A stretch of DNA of 64,000 nt, taken from positions 3,286,001 through 3,350,000 of the forward strand of contig NZ_LT907988.1 of assembly GCF_900089455.2 (NCBI RefSeq), read 5' to 3'. The notes beneath the pieces were generated by a model. That model did not search any database and was not told the DNA's origin. It was given only the letters and a program-made list of their open reading frames with translations. Source of the stretch: Orrella dioscoreae. GTDB taxonomy: Bacteria > Pseudomonadota > Gammaproteobacteria > Burkholderiales > Burkholderiaceae_B. The translations under genes and the position numbers were made by a program. This document shows positions 23,845 through 34,898 of this stretch, in pieces (the first letter of the stretch is position 1; the number at the start of each line of letters is the position of its first letter).

Positions 23845-24810
23845 TCAGGCCCGGACTTCCTGCACCTTGCCGTAGGCGCGAACGCGCGCGAGGCGATGCG
23901 CGATCAATTCGTCGGCGCTCATGTCGCTGAGCTGGCGCAGGGCGTCGGTCAGCGAACGGCGCAGCAGGCGGGCCATGACGCGGGGGTCGCGATGCGCGCC
24001 GCCCACGGGCTCGTTCACGATGCGATCGATGAGGCCCAGCTCCTTCAGGCGCGGCGCGGTGATGCCCAGCGCGGCGGCGGCGTCCGGCGCCTTGTCGGCG
24101 CTGCGCCAAAGGATGGAGGCGCAGCCCTCGGGAGAGATCACCGAATAGGTGGAGTACTGCAGCATCAGCACGGCGTTGCCCACCGCGATGGCCAGCGCGC
24201 CGCCCGAACCGCCTTCACCGATGATGGTGGCGATGAGCGGCACCTTCAGTTCCGCCATGGCGTACAGATTGTGGCCGATGGCCTCGGACTGGCCGCGCTC
24301 TTCCGCGCCCACGCCGGGATAGGCGCCCGGCGTGTCGACGAAGGTGAAGACCGGAATGTTGAATTTTTCCGCCAGGCGCATCAGGCGCAGGGCCTTGCGA
24401 TAGCCCTCGGGACGCGGCATGCCGAAGTTGCGCATGGCACGCTCCTTCGTGTCGCGGCCCTTCTGGTGGCCGATGACCATGCAGGGCTTGCCGTTGAAGC
24501 GAGCCAGGCCGCCCACGATGGACTGGTCGTCGGCGAACATGCGGTCGCCGTGCAGCTCGTGGAAGTCCGTGAAGATCTCGCGCACGTAGTCCAGCGTGTA
24601 GGGACGCTGGGGGTGGCGGGCAACCAGGGCGGTCTGCCAGGGCGTCAGCTTGGCGTAGATATCCTTGGCCAGCGTCTGGCTCTTTTGCTGCAGCCGGCTG
24701 ATTTCCTCGGAGATGTCCACGGCGGAATCCGCCTGCACGAACCGGAGTTGCTCGATCTTGTTTTCGAGCTCGGCCATGGGCTGTTCAAATTCGAGAAAGG
24801 TATTGCGCAT
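23845..24810 (-). CDS. accA: Acetyl-CoA carboxylase carboxyltransferase, alpha subunit
   Basis: Forms the carboxyltransferase with AccD and transfers CO2 from biotin to acetyl-CoA, the first step of fatty acid synthesis. At 321 residues it matches E. coli AccA (319). The N-terminus [18 protein letters not shown] and the core [29 protein letters not shown] and [16 protein letters not shown] are highly conserved family segments. It is followed closely by tilS and preceded by the glycosylase gene, all on the minus strand. Confidence 0.97.
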   Translation of the reverse strand: MRNTFLEFEQPMAELENKIEQLRFVQADSAVDISEEISRLQQKSQTLAKDIYAKLTPWQTALVARHPQRPYTLDYVREIFTDFHELHGDRMFADDQSIVGGLARFNGKPCMVIGHQKGRDTKERAMRNFGMPRPEGYRKALRLMRLAEKFNIPVFTFVDTPGAYPGVGAEERGQSEAIGHNLYAMAELKVPLIATIIGEGGSGGALAIAVGNAVLMLQYSTYSVISPEGCASILWRSADKAPDAAAALGITAPRLKELGLIDRIVNEPVGGAHRDPRVMARLLRRSLTDALRQLSDMSADELIAHRLARVRAYGKVQEVRA

Positions 24811-24864
24811 CTCGTGTCGGTTTCCGTTGTCGGGGTAGCAATCGTAGGGGCGGGCGCGCCGCGT

Positions 24865-25509
24865 TCAGTCTTGCGCGGGCGCCGGATCCAGGCTGCGCCA
24901 CAGGTACCAGGTCGCGACGGTGCGCCAGGGCTGCCAGGCCTGCGATACCTCGCGCGCCTCGAAGCGCGACACAGGCTCGCCGCTGAAATAGTGTAGCGAG
25001 ATTGCCTTGAGCAAGCCCGGATCGTCCAGCGGCAGGATGTCCGGCCGCTGCATGTTGAAAATCAGGAAGAGCTCGGCGGTCCAGCGGCCGATGCCGCGGA
25101 TGGCCGTCAATTCGGTGATCACGGCCTCGTCTTCCATGTCGGCCCAGCTTTCGGGGCGCACGCGCTTGTCGCCGAAATGGGCGGCGAGGTCGAGGATGTA
25201 ATCGGCCTTGCGCTGCGGCAGGCCCGCGTCGCGCAGGCCCTGCAGGCCGGCCTTGTCGATGGAGGCAGGCGTGGGACGCTTGCCGCAAGCCTGCGTGAAG
25301 CGATCCCACAGGGCTTCGGCGGCGGGCACCGACAGCTGCTTGCCGACGATGGCGCGCGCCAGCGTGACGAAAGGCGTGTCGGCCACCGTCAGCCAGACCT
25401 CGGCATGCTGCGGGATCAGCTTCTTCAGGATGCGATCGCGCTTCATGAGGTGGGCGACGGCCGCATCCCAGTATTCGGGCTTGGCGGCGGGCGTATCAAC
25501 GCTGGGCAT
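24865..25509 (-). CDS. DNA-3-methyladenine glycosylase (AlkA-type HhH-GPD)
   Basis: Base-excision repair glycosylase that removes alkylated bases, 214 residues from the ATG at 25509 (MPSVDTPAAK). Residues about 50-68 give the entry helix TLARAIVGKQLSVPAAEALW. The helix-hairpin-helix LTAIRGIGRWTAELFLIFN is followed by RPDILPLDD, whose second Asp is the catalytic residue of the HhH-GPD superfamily. The open frame continues upstream inside cysS as a shadow. A role in alkylation repair is family knowledge; substrate range is unknown. Confidence 0.9.
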   Translation of the reverse strand: MPSVDTPAAKPEYWDAAVAHLMKRDRILKKLIPQHAEVWLTVADTPFVTLARAIVGKQLSVPAAEALWDRFTQACGKRPTPASIDKAGLQGLRDAGLPQRKADYILDLAAHFGDKRVRPESWADMEDEAVITELTAIRGIGRWTAELFLIFNMQRPDILPLDDPGLLKAISLHYFSGEPVSRFEAREVSQAWQPWRTVATWYLWRSLDPAPAQD

Positions 25510-25543
25510 GTTCTTGTTCTTCAGAAAAGGAAGGCCGGGCCGC

Positions 25544-27010
<1,467 letters not shown>

Positions 27011-27268
27011 GGCGAGTCGGGGCGTCGTGTGGGCTGACGTGGAAAGGTCGGGGATCAGGGCTTGCGGCCAGGACCGAGCCAGGCGGCAAGCACGCCGCTG
27101 GTGGCTGCGTCAGCGCTTGCTGACGGCCTGTCGCGGACACGCGTCTGGGCCGCGAACCTGAACCGGGGCTAAAATGGCGATCGGCAAGTATAGCAAGCAG
27201 GCCACTTTGCGACCCAATCGCGCGTGGCCCGCTGTCCACAGTTCCACTTACTGCAACCGAGACGCCCC

Positions 27269-27943
27269 ATGCCGCGTTCACGCTTTTCCCTGATGCTCGC
27301 GCTGCTGGCCAGCCTGGGCACGGGCGCCGCCCTGGCGCAGCCGGTCAACCCCAATGCCCCCCCGCCCGCCGCGGGCTCGCGCGGCGACGAGAAACAACCC
27401 GAAGGCGGCTCCGAGACGGTCGCCCGGCTGCTCGAGGCCCTGAAACCCGGCGTCGACACCGAGATTCCGCCCACCCCGTCGGAAATCACCGACAGGATCG
27501 AGCGCCTCCTGAACGAAGGCCGCAACGAGGAAGCCTTGCGCGCCATCGCCGAGCGCCAGGCCGAAGAACAGAACCGCCACGTGCCGGGCACCGACGTGCA
27601 GCTGCAATTCCAGCATGCGCGCGCGCTGGCGGCGGTGGGCCGCGCCGACGAGGCCCGCGCCATCTACCTTGAAATGACCACGCGCTATCCTGAGCTTCCC
27701 GAACCGTGGAACAATCTGGCGGCGCTCTACGTCCAAAGCGGCGATCTCGACCAGGCCCAGAAGGCGCTGGAAATGGCACTGCTCGCCAATCCGGGCTATG
27801 CCACGGCCCGCGCCAACCTGGGCGAGATCCAGTTGCTGCTCGCGCAGCGCGCCTTCCAGACCGCGGCCAGCCAGGGCGTCCCCGGCGCCGCCGCGAAGGC
27901 GAAAGCCCTCCAGCCCGTGATACAAGGCCCCGACCAGAAATGA
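27269..27943 (+). CDS. Periplasmic TPR-repeat protein
   Basis: A 224-residue protein from the ATG at 27269, with a typical signal peptide ([20 protein letters not shown], predicted cleavage after AQ). A proline-rich linker is followed by a helical tetratricopeptide region at about 70-215. Recognisable repeats are [40 protein letters not shown] and [19 protein letters not shown]. It is probably a periplasmic scaffold. Its stop overlaps the start of the cyclophilin by 4 nt, so both are likely made together and may act in envelope protein folding. Confidence 0.87.
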   Translation: MPRSRFSLMLALLASLGTGAALAQPVNPNAPPPAAGSRGDEKQPEGGSETVARLLEALKPGVDTEIPPTPSEITDRIERLLNEGRNEEALRAIAERQAEEQNRHVPGTDVQLQFQHARALAAVGRADEARAIYLEMTTRYPELPEPWNNLAALYVQSGDLDQAQKALEMALLANPGYATARANLGEIQLLLAQRAFQTAASQGVPGAAAKAKALQPVIQGPDQK

Positions 27944-28581
27944 TCTCCTCCATTCAGAACCGACTGCTGCGCCTGAGCGCCTGCGGCATCGCCATGGCCT
28001 GCCTCGCCGCGCCCCTGAGCGCCGGCGCACAGTCCACTCCCTCTTCCTCCTCCACCCAAGGTACCGCATCCATGAGCACCTCCCCCCGCGTCAAACTGCA
28101 AACCAGCGCCGGCGACATCGTCATCGAACTGAATGCCGAAAAGGCCCCCAAGTCGGTCGAGAACTTCCTGACCTACGCCAAGGAAGGCTTCTACAACGGC
28201 ACGGTGTTCCATCGCGTCATCGACGGCTTCATGATCCAGGGCGGCGGCTTCGAACCCGGCCTGAAGCAGAAGCAGACCCACGCCCCCATCGAGAACGAGG
28301 CCAACAACGGCCTGAAGAACGACCGCTACACGCTGGCCATGGCCCGCACCAGCGACCCCCACTCGGCCACCGCCCAGTTCTTCATCAACGTCTCGGACAA
28401 CGACTTCCTGAACTTCTCCGCCCCCACGGCCAACGGCTGGGGCTACGCGGTGTTCGCCAAGGTCGTCGAAGGCACCGAGGTCGTCGACAAGATCAAGGGC
28501 GTGAAGACCGGCAACCGCGGCTTCCACCAGAACGTCCCGGCCGAGGACGTGGTCATCGAGAAGGCGGAAGTCCTTGAATAA
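27940..28581 (+). CDS. Cyclophilin-type peptidyl-prolyl isomerase with signal peptide
   Basis: Catalyses proline cis-trans isomerisation. The full product has 213 residues with a predicted signal peptide ([19 protein letters not shown]) and a Ser/Thr linker. The cyclophilin domain begins at an internal ATG (28072, [14 protein letters not shown]). Active-site segments are [14 protein letters not shown] and [13 protein letters not shown]. Without the leader the protein would match cytoplasmic PpiB in length. Both a periplasmic and a cytoplasmic form are conceivable. It overlaps the TPR gene at the start and lpxH at the end (8 nt). Confidence 0.93.
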   Translation: MISSIQNRLLRLSACGIAMACLAAPLSAGAQSTPSSSSTQGTASMSTSPRVKLQTSAGDIVIELNAEKAPKSVENFLTYAKEGFYNGTVFHRVIDGFMIQGGGFEPGLKQKQTHAPIENEANNGLKNDRYTLAMARTSDPHSATAQFFINVSDNDFLNFSAPTANGWGYAVFAKVVEGTEVVDKIKGVKTGNRGFHQNVPAEDVVIEKAEVLE

Positions 28582-29350
28582 ACTGGCTCTGCCCGGCCGC
28601 CTGTGGCTGGCGTCGGACCTGCACCTCAGTCCGCAGACGCCGGCCACGGCCGAAGCCTTCCTGGCGTTCCTGGATGCGGCGGCCCAAGAGGCAGATGCCC
28701 TGCTGCTGCCGGGCGACATCTTCGACGCCTGGATCGGCGACGACGTCATCCGCGCGGCGCCGCCCTGGCTGGCATCGGTCGTTGCCGGCCTCGCCCAGGC
28801 CGGCGCCCGCATTCCCCTCTGGCTGGGCCGCGGCAACCGCGACTTCCTGATGGGCGCGGAGCTTGCCACGGCGGTGGGCGCGCAACTGCTGCCCGACCAG
28901 GTGCTGCTGGAGACCGACTACGGTCGCGTCCTGCTCTCGCACGGGGACGAATACTGTACGGACGACGCGGCCTACCAGCAGTTCCGGACCATGGTCCGGA
29001 ACCCGCAATGGCAGGCCCAATTCCTGGCGCAGCCCATCCCGCAACGCCTTGCCATGGCCGCCCAGGCCCGCGGCGAAAGCATGTCGGCCAACCAGACCAA
29101 GTCGGCCGAGATCATGGACGTGAACCCGCAGGCCGTGCTGACCGCCCTGCGCGACAGCGCTGCGCCCCTGATGGTGCACGGCCACACGCACCGCCCGGCA
29201 CGCCACGTGCTGGAAGTCGACGGCAAGCGCGCCGAACGCTGGGTGCTGCCCGACTGGGACCTGGATCATGCGCAGCCGCCACGCGGCGGCTGGATGGTGC
29301 TGGACCAGGACGGCCCGGTCATCTACGACGTCTCGCCGGAAGCAGACTGA
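28574..29350 (+). CDS. lpxH: UDP-2,3-diacylglucosamine diphosphatase
   Basis: Lipid A pathway enzyme, releasing UMP to form lipid X. It has 258 residues from a TTG start at 28574, overlapping the cyclophilin stop; no ATG is available before the first active-site motif. Metallophosphoesterase motifs are complete: [33 protein letters not shown] and HGHTHRP. The mature length fits E. coli LpxH (240 aa). A strong terminator follows at 29374. Confidence 0.95.
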   Translation: MNKLALPGRLWLASDLHLSPQTPATAEAFLAFLDAAAQEADALLLPGDIFDAWIGDDVIRAAPPWLASVVAGLAQAGARIPLWLGRGNRDFLMGAELATAVGAQLLPDQVLLETDYGRVLLSHGDEYCTDDAAYQQFRTMVRNPQWQAQFLAQPIPQRLAMAAQARGESMSANQTKSAEIMDVNPQAVLTALRDSAAPLMVHGHTHRPARHVLEVDGKRAERWVLPDWDLDHAQPPRGGWMVLDQDGPVIYDVSPEAD

Positions 29351-29373
29351 CAAGCCTGCCCTGGAAAGTGAAA

Positions 29374-29407
29374 AAGCCCCGGGCCTGACGGCCGAGGGGC
29401 TTTTTTT
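29374..29407 (+). terminator. Rho-independent terminator after lpxH
   Basis: Stem AAGCCCC / GGGGCTT with an internal GGCC-rich extension, followed by seven T, located 24 nt after the lpxH stop. Confidence 0.88.
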
Positions 29408-29458
29408 CCGCCGGGCCGCCCGAAGCTTCTTGGCGGCGCGGGAACAGCCTGACTCAAG

Positions 29459-30298
29459 TCATCGCAACCACAGCCACAGGGCCACCACGAAGCCCAGGGC
29501 GATGCGATACCAGGCGAACACGCGGTAGGTGTGGCGCGCCACGAAGGCCAGCACGGCACGGACGATGAGCAAGGCGCTGAGGAACGCGCCGATGAAGCCC
29601 GCCACGATGGCCCAGGCTTCCTGGCTGGTCAGCAGGCCATAGTTCCGATAGGTGTCATAGACCGCGGCGCCCAGCATGGTGGGCATGGCCAGGAAGAACG
29701 AGAACTCGGTCGCGGTCTTGCGCTGGATGCCGGCAACCATGCCGCCGATGATGGTGGCGCCGGACCGCGACGTGCCCGGGATCATGGCCAGGCACTGCGC
29801 GCAGCCCACGGCCAACGATTGCTTCCAGGTGATCTCTTCCAGCGTGTGGGCGGTGGCACGGTTGCCCGCCCAGGTCTCGCCGCCTTCGCGCGGACGGCGC
29901 TCGACCCACAGCATGATGAGGCCGCCCAGCACCAGGGTGATCGCCACCACGGACGGGTGATAGAAGACCGACTTGATGAAGGAAATGAACAGCGCGCCGA
30001 TGATGGCCGCCGGGAAGAAGGCGATCAGCAGGTTGCGGGTGAACAGCATTTCCTGGCGATCGCCCGTGAGCGTGCCGTGGATCAGCCGGCCCAGGCGCTG
30101 GCGGAAGATCCACATGACCGCCAGGATGGCACCGAACTGGATGACCACTTCGAACACCTTGCCCTGGCTGGACTGGAAGTTGATCAGGTCGCCGACCAGG
30201 ATCAGGTGGCCCGTGCTGGAGATCGGCAGGAATTCGGTCAGCCCCTCGATAATGCCGAGGAAAAAGGCCTTGAGGAGATAGAGGGTGTTGTCGGTCAT
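29459..30298 (-). CDS. uppP: Undecaprenyl-diphosphatase
   Basis: Integral membrane phosphatase that recycles the cell-wall lipid carrier (BacA/UppP). It has 279 residues from the ATG at 30298; a TTG six codons earlier is possible. The glutamate-rich motif is present ([20 protein letters not shown]), as is the phosphatase loop [12 protein letters not shown]. About eight hydrophobic segments are visible. It is a single minus-strand gene, convergent with lpxH across the terminator. Confidence 0.95.
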   Translation of the reverse strand: MTDNTLYLLKAFFLGIIEGLTEFLPISSTGHLILVGDLINFQSSQGKVFEVVIQFGAILAVMWIFRQRLGRLIHGTLTGDRQEMLFTRNLLIAFFPAAIIGALFISFIKSVFYHPSVVAITLVLGGLIMLWVERRPREGGETWAGNRATAHTLEEITWKQSLAVGCAQCLAMIPGTSRSGATIIGGMVAGIQRKTATEFSFFLAMPTMLGAAVYDTYRNYGLLTSQEAWAIVAGFIGAFLSALLIVRAVLAFVARHTYRVFAWYRIALGFVVALWLWLR

Positions 30299-30397
30299 CA
30301 GTCCGGCTTGATTCAAGAAATTCGGGGTTGTCGAGGAAACCGGCAGGGGTGTCCGCAGGGGCGCCTGCCGGCGCCCCCCGCATCAGCCTGCACGGGC

Positions 30398-32023
30398 TCA
30401 GTCGGGCTGCTGGGCCTGCGCCTCGGCGTCCTCGTCGAGCGGCGGCAGGCGATCGACCAGCACCGACGCAATCCGGCGGCCTTCCAGCTTCAGCACCTCG
30501 AAGCGGTAACGGTGGTGATGCGCATCGTACTCGCAAGCATCGCCGGGTTGGGGCAACTGGCCGAAACGCTCGAGCAGGTAACCCGCCAGGGTCGTGTATT
30601 CCTGGTCTTCGTCCACCAGCCCTTCGGTTTCCAGCACCTGCTCGACATGGTGCAGGTCGGCTGCGCCGTCCACCTTCCAGCGGTTGTCCCCGTCCGGCAC
30701 GATGTCGGGCGTCTCGTCCTCGTCCGGGAACTCGCCGGCAATGGCCTCGAAGACGTCGATGGGCGTCACCAGGCCCTCGATGGCGCCGAACTCGTCGGCC
30801 ACCAGGACCAGCTGGCCGCGCGAGCGCTTGAGCGTGTCCATCAGGCGGATGATGTTGGTGGAGTCATGGACGATGATGGGCTCGCGCAGCTTGGCGCGGC
30901 TGATGCGGCCATCCGTGATGAGGTCGGCCACCAGGTCCTTGGCGCGGCCCACGCCCACCACCTCGTCCAGCGAGCCGCGGCACACCGGGAAGAAGGTGTG
31001 CGGCGACTCGGCCAGGATGCGGCGGATTTCTGCTGGCTCGTCGTCCAGGTTGATCCAGGTGACGTCGATGCGCGGCGTCATGATGGAGTGGATGGTGCGC
31101 TCGGCCAGGGTCAGCACGCCGCTGACCATGTTGCGCTCTTCGATGCCGAAAGTCGGCAGGGCCGGGGTTTCGGGCGTGGCCGGTTCGGCCTGGGGCGCGG
31201 CGACCTCCTCGGGCGGGCGCTTGCCCAGCATGCGCAGCACCGCTTCGGCGGTACGTTCACGCATGGGGCGCGCCTCCATCTTGACGAGGTTGCGGCGCGC
31301 CACCTGGTTGAGCGCCTCGATGACCACCGAGAAGCCGATGGCGGCATACAGGTAGCCCTTGGGCACCTTGAAGCCAAAGCCTTCCGCCACCAGCGAGAAG
31401 CCGATCATCAGCAGGAAGCCCAGGCACAGCACCACCACGGTGGGATGCGCGTTGACGAAGCGGGTGAGCGGCTTGGAGGCCAGCAGCATCACCACCATGG
31501 CGATGACGACGGCCGCCATCATGACCGGCAGGTGGTCGACCATGCCCACCGCCGTGATGACGGCGTCCAGCGAGAACACGGCGTCCAGCACCACGATCTG
31601 GGTGACGATGACCCAGAAGCTGGCATAGACGCGCGGGCCGCCGCCCGTGTCGTGGCGCTTGCCCTCGACGCGTTCGTGCAGCTCCATGGTGCCCTTGAAC
31701 AGCAGGAAGAAGCCCCCGATCATGAGGATCAGGTCTCGCCCGGAGAACGTGAGCGGCCCGACGGAGAAGAGCGGCGCGGTCAACGTGACCAGCCAGGACA
31801 TGACCGACAGCAGGCCCAGGCGCATGAAGAGCGCCAGCGACAGGCCGATGATGCGTGCCTTGTCGCGCTGCGCGGGTGGCAGCTTGTCCGCCAGGATGGC
31901 GATGAAGATGAGGTTGTCGATCCCCAGTACGATTTCAAGAACGACCAGGGTCAGCAGGCCGACCCACACAGCGGGGTCCAGCAGCAACTCCATCAGGAAC
32001 TCCAAGAATTTGCGATCGGACAT
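30398..32023 (-). CDS. TerC-CBS-CorC/HlyC fusion membrane protein
   Basis: A 541-residue protein with three parts. Residues about 1-240 form a TerC-type membrane domain with seven or so helices; the conserved [15 protein letters not shown] carries the metal-binding Asp. About 300-420 are paired CBS domains, with [16 protein letters not shown] and [11 protein letters not shown]. The last 90 residues are the CorC/HlyC domain. The layout equals E. coli YegH/YoaE. Such proteins are thought to take part in metal-ion export; the substrate is unknown. Confidence 0.92.
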   Translation of the reverse strand: MSDRKFLEFLMELLLDPAVWVGLLTLVVLEIVLGIDNLIFIAILADKLPPAQRDKARIIGLSLALFMRLGLLSVMSWLVTLTAPLFSVGPLTFSGRDLILMIGGFFLLFKGTMELHERVEGKRHDTGGGPRVYASFWVIVTQIVVLDAVFSLDAVITAVGMVDHLPVMMAAVVIAMVVMLLASKPLTRFVNAHPTVVVLCLGFLLMIGFSLVAEGFGFKVPKGYLYAAIGFSVVIEALNQVARRNLVKMEARPMRERTAEAVLRMLGKRPPEEVAAPQAEPATPETPALPTFGIEERNMVSGVLTLAERTIHSIMTPRIDVTWINLDDEPAEIRRILAESPHTFFPVCRGSLDEVVGVGRAKDLVADLITDGRISRAKLREPIIVHDSTNIIRLMDTLKRSRGQLVLVADEFGAIEGLVTPIDVFEAIAGEFPDEDETPDIVPDGDNRWKVDGAADLHHVEQVLETEGLVDEDQEYTTLAGYLLERFGQLPQPGDACEYDAHHHRYRFEVLKLEGRRIASVLVDRLPPLDEDAEAQAQQPD

Positions 32024-32111
32024 GGTACCCGATTCGCGGCTGCCGTCTGCGACAAAGCGGTGACGGCGGGTTAGCGGGCTCGCAGCCTCGGCCCTTCCAG
32101 GCCAACAAGCT

Positions 32112-32160
32112 TAAAAAAAACCTGAAAAACAAACGCCTCGTCCGGCCCGGACGAGGCGTT
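32112..32160 (-). terminator. Rho-independent terminator downstream of suhB
   Basis: A 14-bp perfect stem AACGCCTCGTCCGG / CCGGACGAGGCGTT (32132-32160) is followed on the minus strand by TTTGTTTTTC and a further T8 run. It lies 42 nt beyond the suhB stop. Confidence 0.85.
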
Positions 32161-32202
32161 GCAAAGCTTTCCGACGCATTTGCGCCGGAGATGTCGACGG
32201 GA

Positions 32203-32994
32203 TCAGGCTGCCGGCGGCTGCAGGAATCCCAGGAGCTGCGTGAAGACCTTGGGCGTGCCCGCGACCACGCTGCCGCTGTCGAACCAGGTCTGTTCGCCCT
32301 GGAAGTCGCCGATCAGGCCGCCGGCCTCGAGCACCAGCAGGCTGGCCGCGGCCATGTCCCAGGGCTTCAGGCCGATGCCGACGAAGCCGTCCAGGCGGCC
32401 AGCGGCCACGTAGGCCATGTCGAGCACGGTGGAACCCGTGCGGCGCATCCCGGCGCAGGTTTCGGCCAGGTCCGAGTAACGGGGCACGGCGGCCGCGTCG
32501 GGCACGGCGCCCGGCCAGCGGGCGGCCAGCAGCGCGTCGTGATAGCGGATACGGCCCGAGACGCGCACGCGGCGGTCATTCAGGAAAGCGCCGCCGCCAC
32601 GGCTGGCGGTGAACATTTCATTGCGGGCCGGATCGTAGATGACCGCCTGGGTCACCTGGCCGCGCTGCACCAGCGCGATGGACACCGCGTAGGTGGGAAA
32701 ACCGTGGATGAAGTTGGTCGTGCCGTCCAGCGGATCGATGATCCACTGGTCTTCGACCTGGCTGCCGTCGCCGGCTGCGCGCAGGCCCGATTCCTCGCAC
32801 AGGAAGGCGTGCGAGGGATAGGCGGTGCTCAATATCTCGACGATCGCCTCTTCGGCGGCGCGATCGGCATCCGTGACATAATCCCGCGGTCCCTTGCGGG
32901 AGACCTGGATACGATCGATGTCGAGGCTGGCGCGATTGATGATCGCGCCGGCGCGACGGGCCGCCTTGATGGCGGTATTGAGCATGGGATGCAT
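32203..32994 (-). CDS. suhB: Inositol-1-monophosphatase family protein
   Basis: SuhB-type phosphatase, 263 residues. The metal-binding motifs are complete: LCEESG, DPLDGTTNFIHGFP (DPxDGT) and WDMAAASLLVLEAGG. In E. coli, SuhB is also a ribosome-assembly and antitermination factor. The N-terminus MHPMLNTAIKAARRAGAIIN matches. ATG 32994 is used; a second ATG three codons later is possible. It is divergent from trmJ, with 99 bp between them holding both promoters. Confidence 0.94.
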   Translation of the reverse strand: MHPMLNTAIKAARRAGAIINRASLDIDRIQVSRKGPRDYVTDADRAAEEAIVEILSTAYPSHAFLCEESGLRAAGDGSQVEDQWIIDPLDGTTNFIHGFPTYAVSIALVQRGQVTQAVIYDPARNEMFTASRGGGAFLNDRRVRVSGRIRYHDALLAARWPGAVPDAAAVPRYSDLAETCAGMRRTGSTVLDMAYVAAGRLDGFVGIGLKPWDMAAASLLVLEAGGLIGDFQGEQTWFDSGSVVAGTPKVFTQLLGFLQPPAA

Positions 32995-33093
32995 AGAATT
33001 CCGTATGGATGCAGTTCTGTTCCAGGCCCGGTTTTCCCTGGGAAAACCACCTTGGACCGGATAGGCGAAAAGCGCCTCAACCCACTATTTTAA

Positions 33094-33867
33094 ATGACTG
33101 CAGAATTTTCTCGTCTTCGGACCATCATGACCCACCCCAGCCACCCCGGAAATGTGGGCTCGGCGGCACGGGCGATCAAGACGATGGGCTTCGGAGACCT
33201 GGTGCTGGTGGCCCCCCGCCTGCCCGACATCACCACCCATCCGGAAGCCATCGCGCTTTCCAGCGGCGCGGCCGACGTCCTCGAACGCGCGCAGGTGGTC
33301 GAGACGCTGGAAGAGGCGCTGGCGCCAGTGACGCTGGCCTTCGCCATGACGGCCCGCCCGCGGGAACTCGGCCCCCCCGTCTGCGACATCCGCCAGGCGG
33401 CCGGCCAGGCGCGCCAGCACCTGGCCGACACGCCCCATGGCCGTGTCGCCGTGGTGATGGGCACCGAGAAAAGCGGCCTCACCAACGCCCACATCGCGCT
33501 GTGCCATCGCATCTGCCACATTCCGGCCAACCCGGAGTACAGCTCGCTGAACGTGGCGCAGGCCTTGCAATTGGCCGTCTGGGAAATGCGCTATGCCCTG
33601 CTCTCGCCCGGGGACGCCACCTGGCGCCCCGCCGCGGCCGACGCCCTGCCTTCGGGCAGCCGCCCCGCGGCCAGCGACAAGGTGCAGGCCCTGCTGACGC
33701 ATTGGGAAGAGGCCCTGGTGGCCGTGCGCTTCCTGGATCCGCAACACCCGAAGAAACTCATGCCGCGCATGCGCCACCTGCTGGGACGCAGCGCGCTGAC
33801 GCAGGACGAAGTCGACATGCTGCGCGGCGTCTGCACCGCGATGATCGACACCGCTCGCCGACGCTGA
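33094..33867 (+). CDS. trmJ: tRNA (cytidine/uridine-2'-O-)-methyltransferase
   Basis: SPOUT-class methyltransferase that 2'-O-methylates position 32 of several tRNAs, using SAM. It has 257 residues. Family motifs are TMTHPSHPGN-type (here IMTHPSHPGNVGSAARAIK), VVMGTEKSGLTN and the knot segment IPANPEYSSLNVAQALQL. The C-terminal helices after PKKLMPRMRHLLGRS are typical of TrmJ. It has no close partner downstream; a terminator follows. Confidence 0.95.
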   Translation: MTAEFSRLRTIMTHPSHPGNVGSAARAIKTMGFGDLVLVAPRLPDITTHPEAIALSSGAADVLERAQVVETLEEALAPVTLAFAMTARPRELGPPVCDIRQAAGQARQHLADTPHGRVAVVMGTEKSGLTNAHIALCHRICHIPANPEYSSLNVAQALQLAVWEMRYALLSPGDATWRPAAADALPSGSRPAASDKVQALLTHWEEALVAVRFLDPQHPKKLMPRMRHLLGRSALTQDEVDMLRGVCTAMIDTARRR

Positions 33868-33878
33868 TAAGCCAGCGA

Positions 33879-33905
33879 GCGGGGCTTTTGCCCCGCCGTG
33901 TTTTT
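33879..33905 (+). terminator. Terminator between trmJ and the MscS-type gene
   Basis: A 7-bp perfect stem GCGGGGC / GCCCCGC with a TTTT loop (33879-33896), followed by CGTGTTTTTC. It lies between two converging genes. Confidence 0.75.
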
Positions 33906-33909
33906 CCAC

Positions 33910-34779
33910 TCAGGACGTGAGGTCGCCGGACTGCGCCGGAGCCTTCGCGGCGCCAGACGACACCTCCTCATCCTCCACACCACGCACAGGCACCGGCGCC
34001 CGCATGCCCGCTGACTCCAGGGCCTTGCGCACCTCATAGCGCAACGAGCAGGTCAGTTCCCAATGCTTGGATGCCTCGGCCCAGACACGGGCCACGACCA
34101 CGACGCCATTGTCCCGGTACTCGGTTACCAGCACGGCGGGCGCAGGATCCTGCAAGACCAGCGGATGCTTCGCCACCAACGCCTTCAACGTATTGATTGC
34201 CAAATCGATGTCGTCGCCATAGCGCACCACAGACGCCACATCCAGGCGGCGGCGCACATGGCGACTGTAGTTGATGATGGTGGCGTTCCACACAGTGCTG
34301 TTCGGCAGGGAGATGTTGATGCCGTCGGCCTGGGTCAGGCGAGTCAGGAACAATCCGACCTCTTGCACCGTGCCTTCCTGACTACTGCCGATGGCAATGT
34401 ACTCACCCGCGCGCAAGGGGCGCAGCGCCAGCAGCATGATGCCGGCCGAGATGTTCTGCAGCGTGCCCTGCAAGGCCAGGCCGATGGCCAGGCCGGCGGC
34501 GCCCAGCACCGCGATCAGGCTGGCCGTCTGCACGCCGAAGCGCGCCAGCACGGCGATCAGGGTGAAGATGCGGATCGCCCAGACAGCCACCGACCGGACC
34601 ATCGGCACGATGGTGGGGTCGATGCGGGGCGACCTCGATGCCGCCTTGCCCACGGCGCGTCCGACGGCGGCGGACACCCACCACCCGACGATGAGAATGA
34701 TGGTCGCGGCCAGCAGGTTCGATCCCCACGCAATCGCCAACGGGGTCCAGGCATTCACGTCTTTCAGCAACTCATCCAC
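33910..34779 (-). CDS. MscS-family mechanosensitive channel
   Basis: Small-conductance stretch-activated channel that releases solutes after hypo-osmotic shock, 289 residues. A GTG start at 34779 (MDELLKDV) has an AAGGAG site 7 nt upstream. Three hydrophobic segments precede the pore helix TM3 (VLGAAGLAIGLALQGTLQNI), rich in Gly/Ala. The beta domain begins near ALRPLRAGEYIAIG, and PNSTVWNATIINYSR is the family signature. The C-terminus is extended and charged. Confidence 0.93.
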   Translation of the reverse strand: MDELLKDVNAWTPLAIAWGSNLLAATIILIVGWWVSAAVGRAVGKAASRSPRIDPTIVPMVRSVAVWAIRIFTLIAVLARFGVQTASLIAVLGAAGLAIGLALQGTLQNISAGIMLLALRPLRAGEYIAIGSSQEGTVQEVGLFLTRLTQADGINISLPNSTVWNATIINYSRHVRRRLDVASVVRYGDDIDLAINTLKALVAKHPLVLQDPAPAVLVTEYRDNGVVVVARVWAEASKHWELTCSLRYEVRKALESAGMRAPVPVRGVEDEEVSSGAAKAPAQSGDLTS

Positions 34780-34898
34780 GAGTCCACTCCTTGCTACGAA
34801 TACGATGTACCGGGCGGCGGCCCGGCGGATGACCGGGCGAATGTATCAGAAGCCGGGCGCAAAACCCTTGTCCAAGCGTATCCGAGGCGGAACGCCGC

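Noticed and set aside
29531-32074. An 847-codon plus-strand open frame opposite uppP and the TerC fusion protein
   Set aside because: It spans two clear minus-strand genes and the spacer between them, and has a low-complexity His/Asp/Gln-rich composition typical of reverse-frame shadows.
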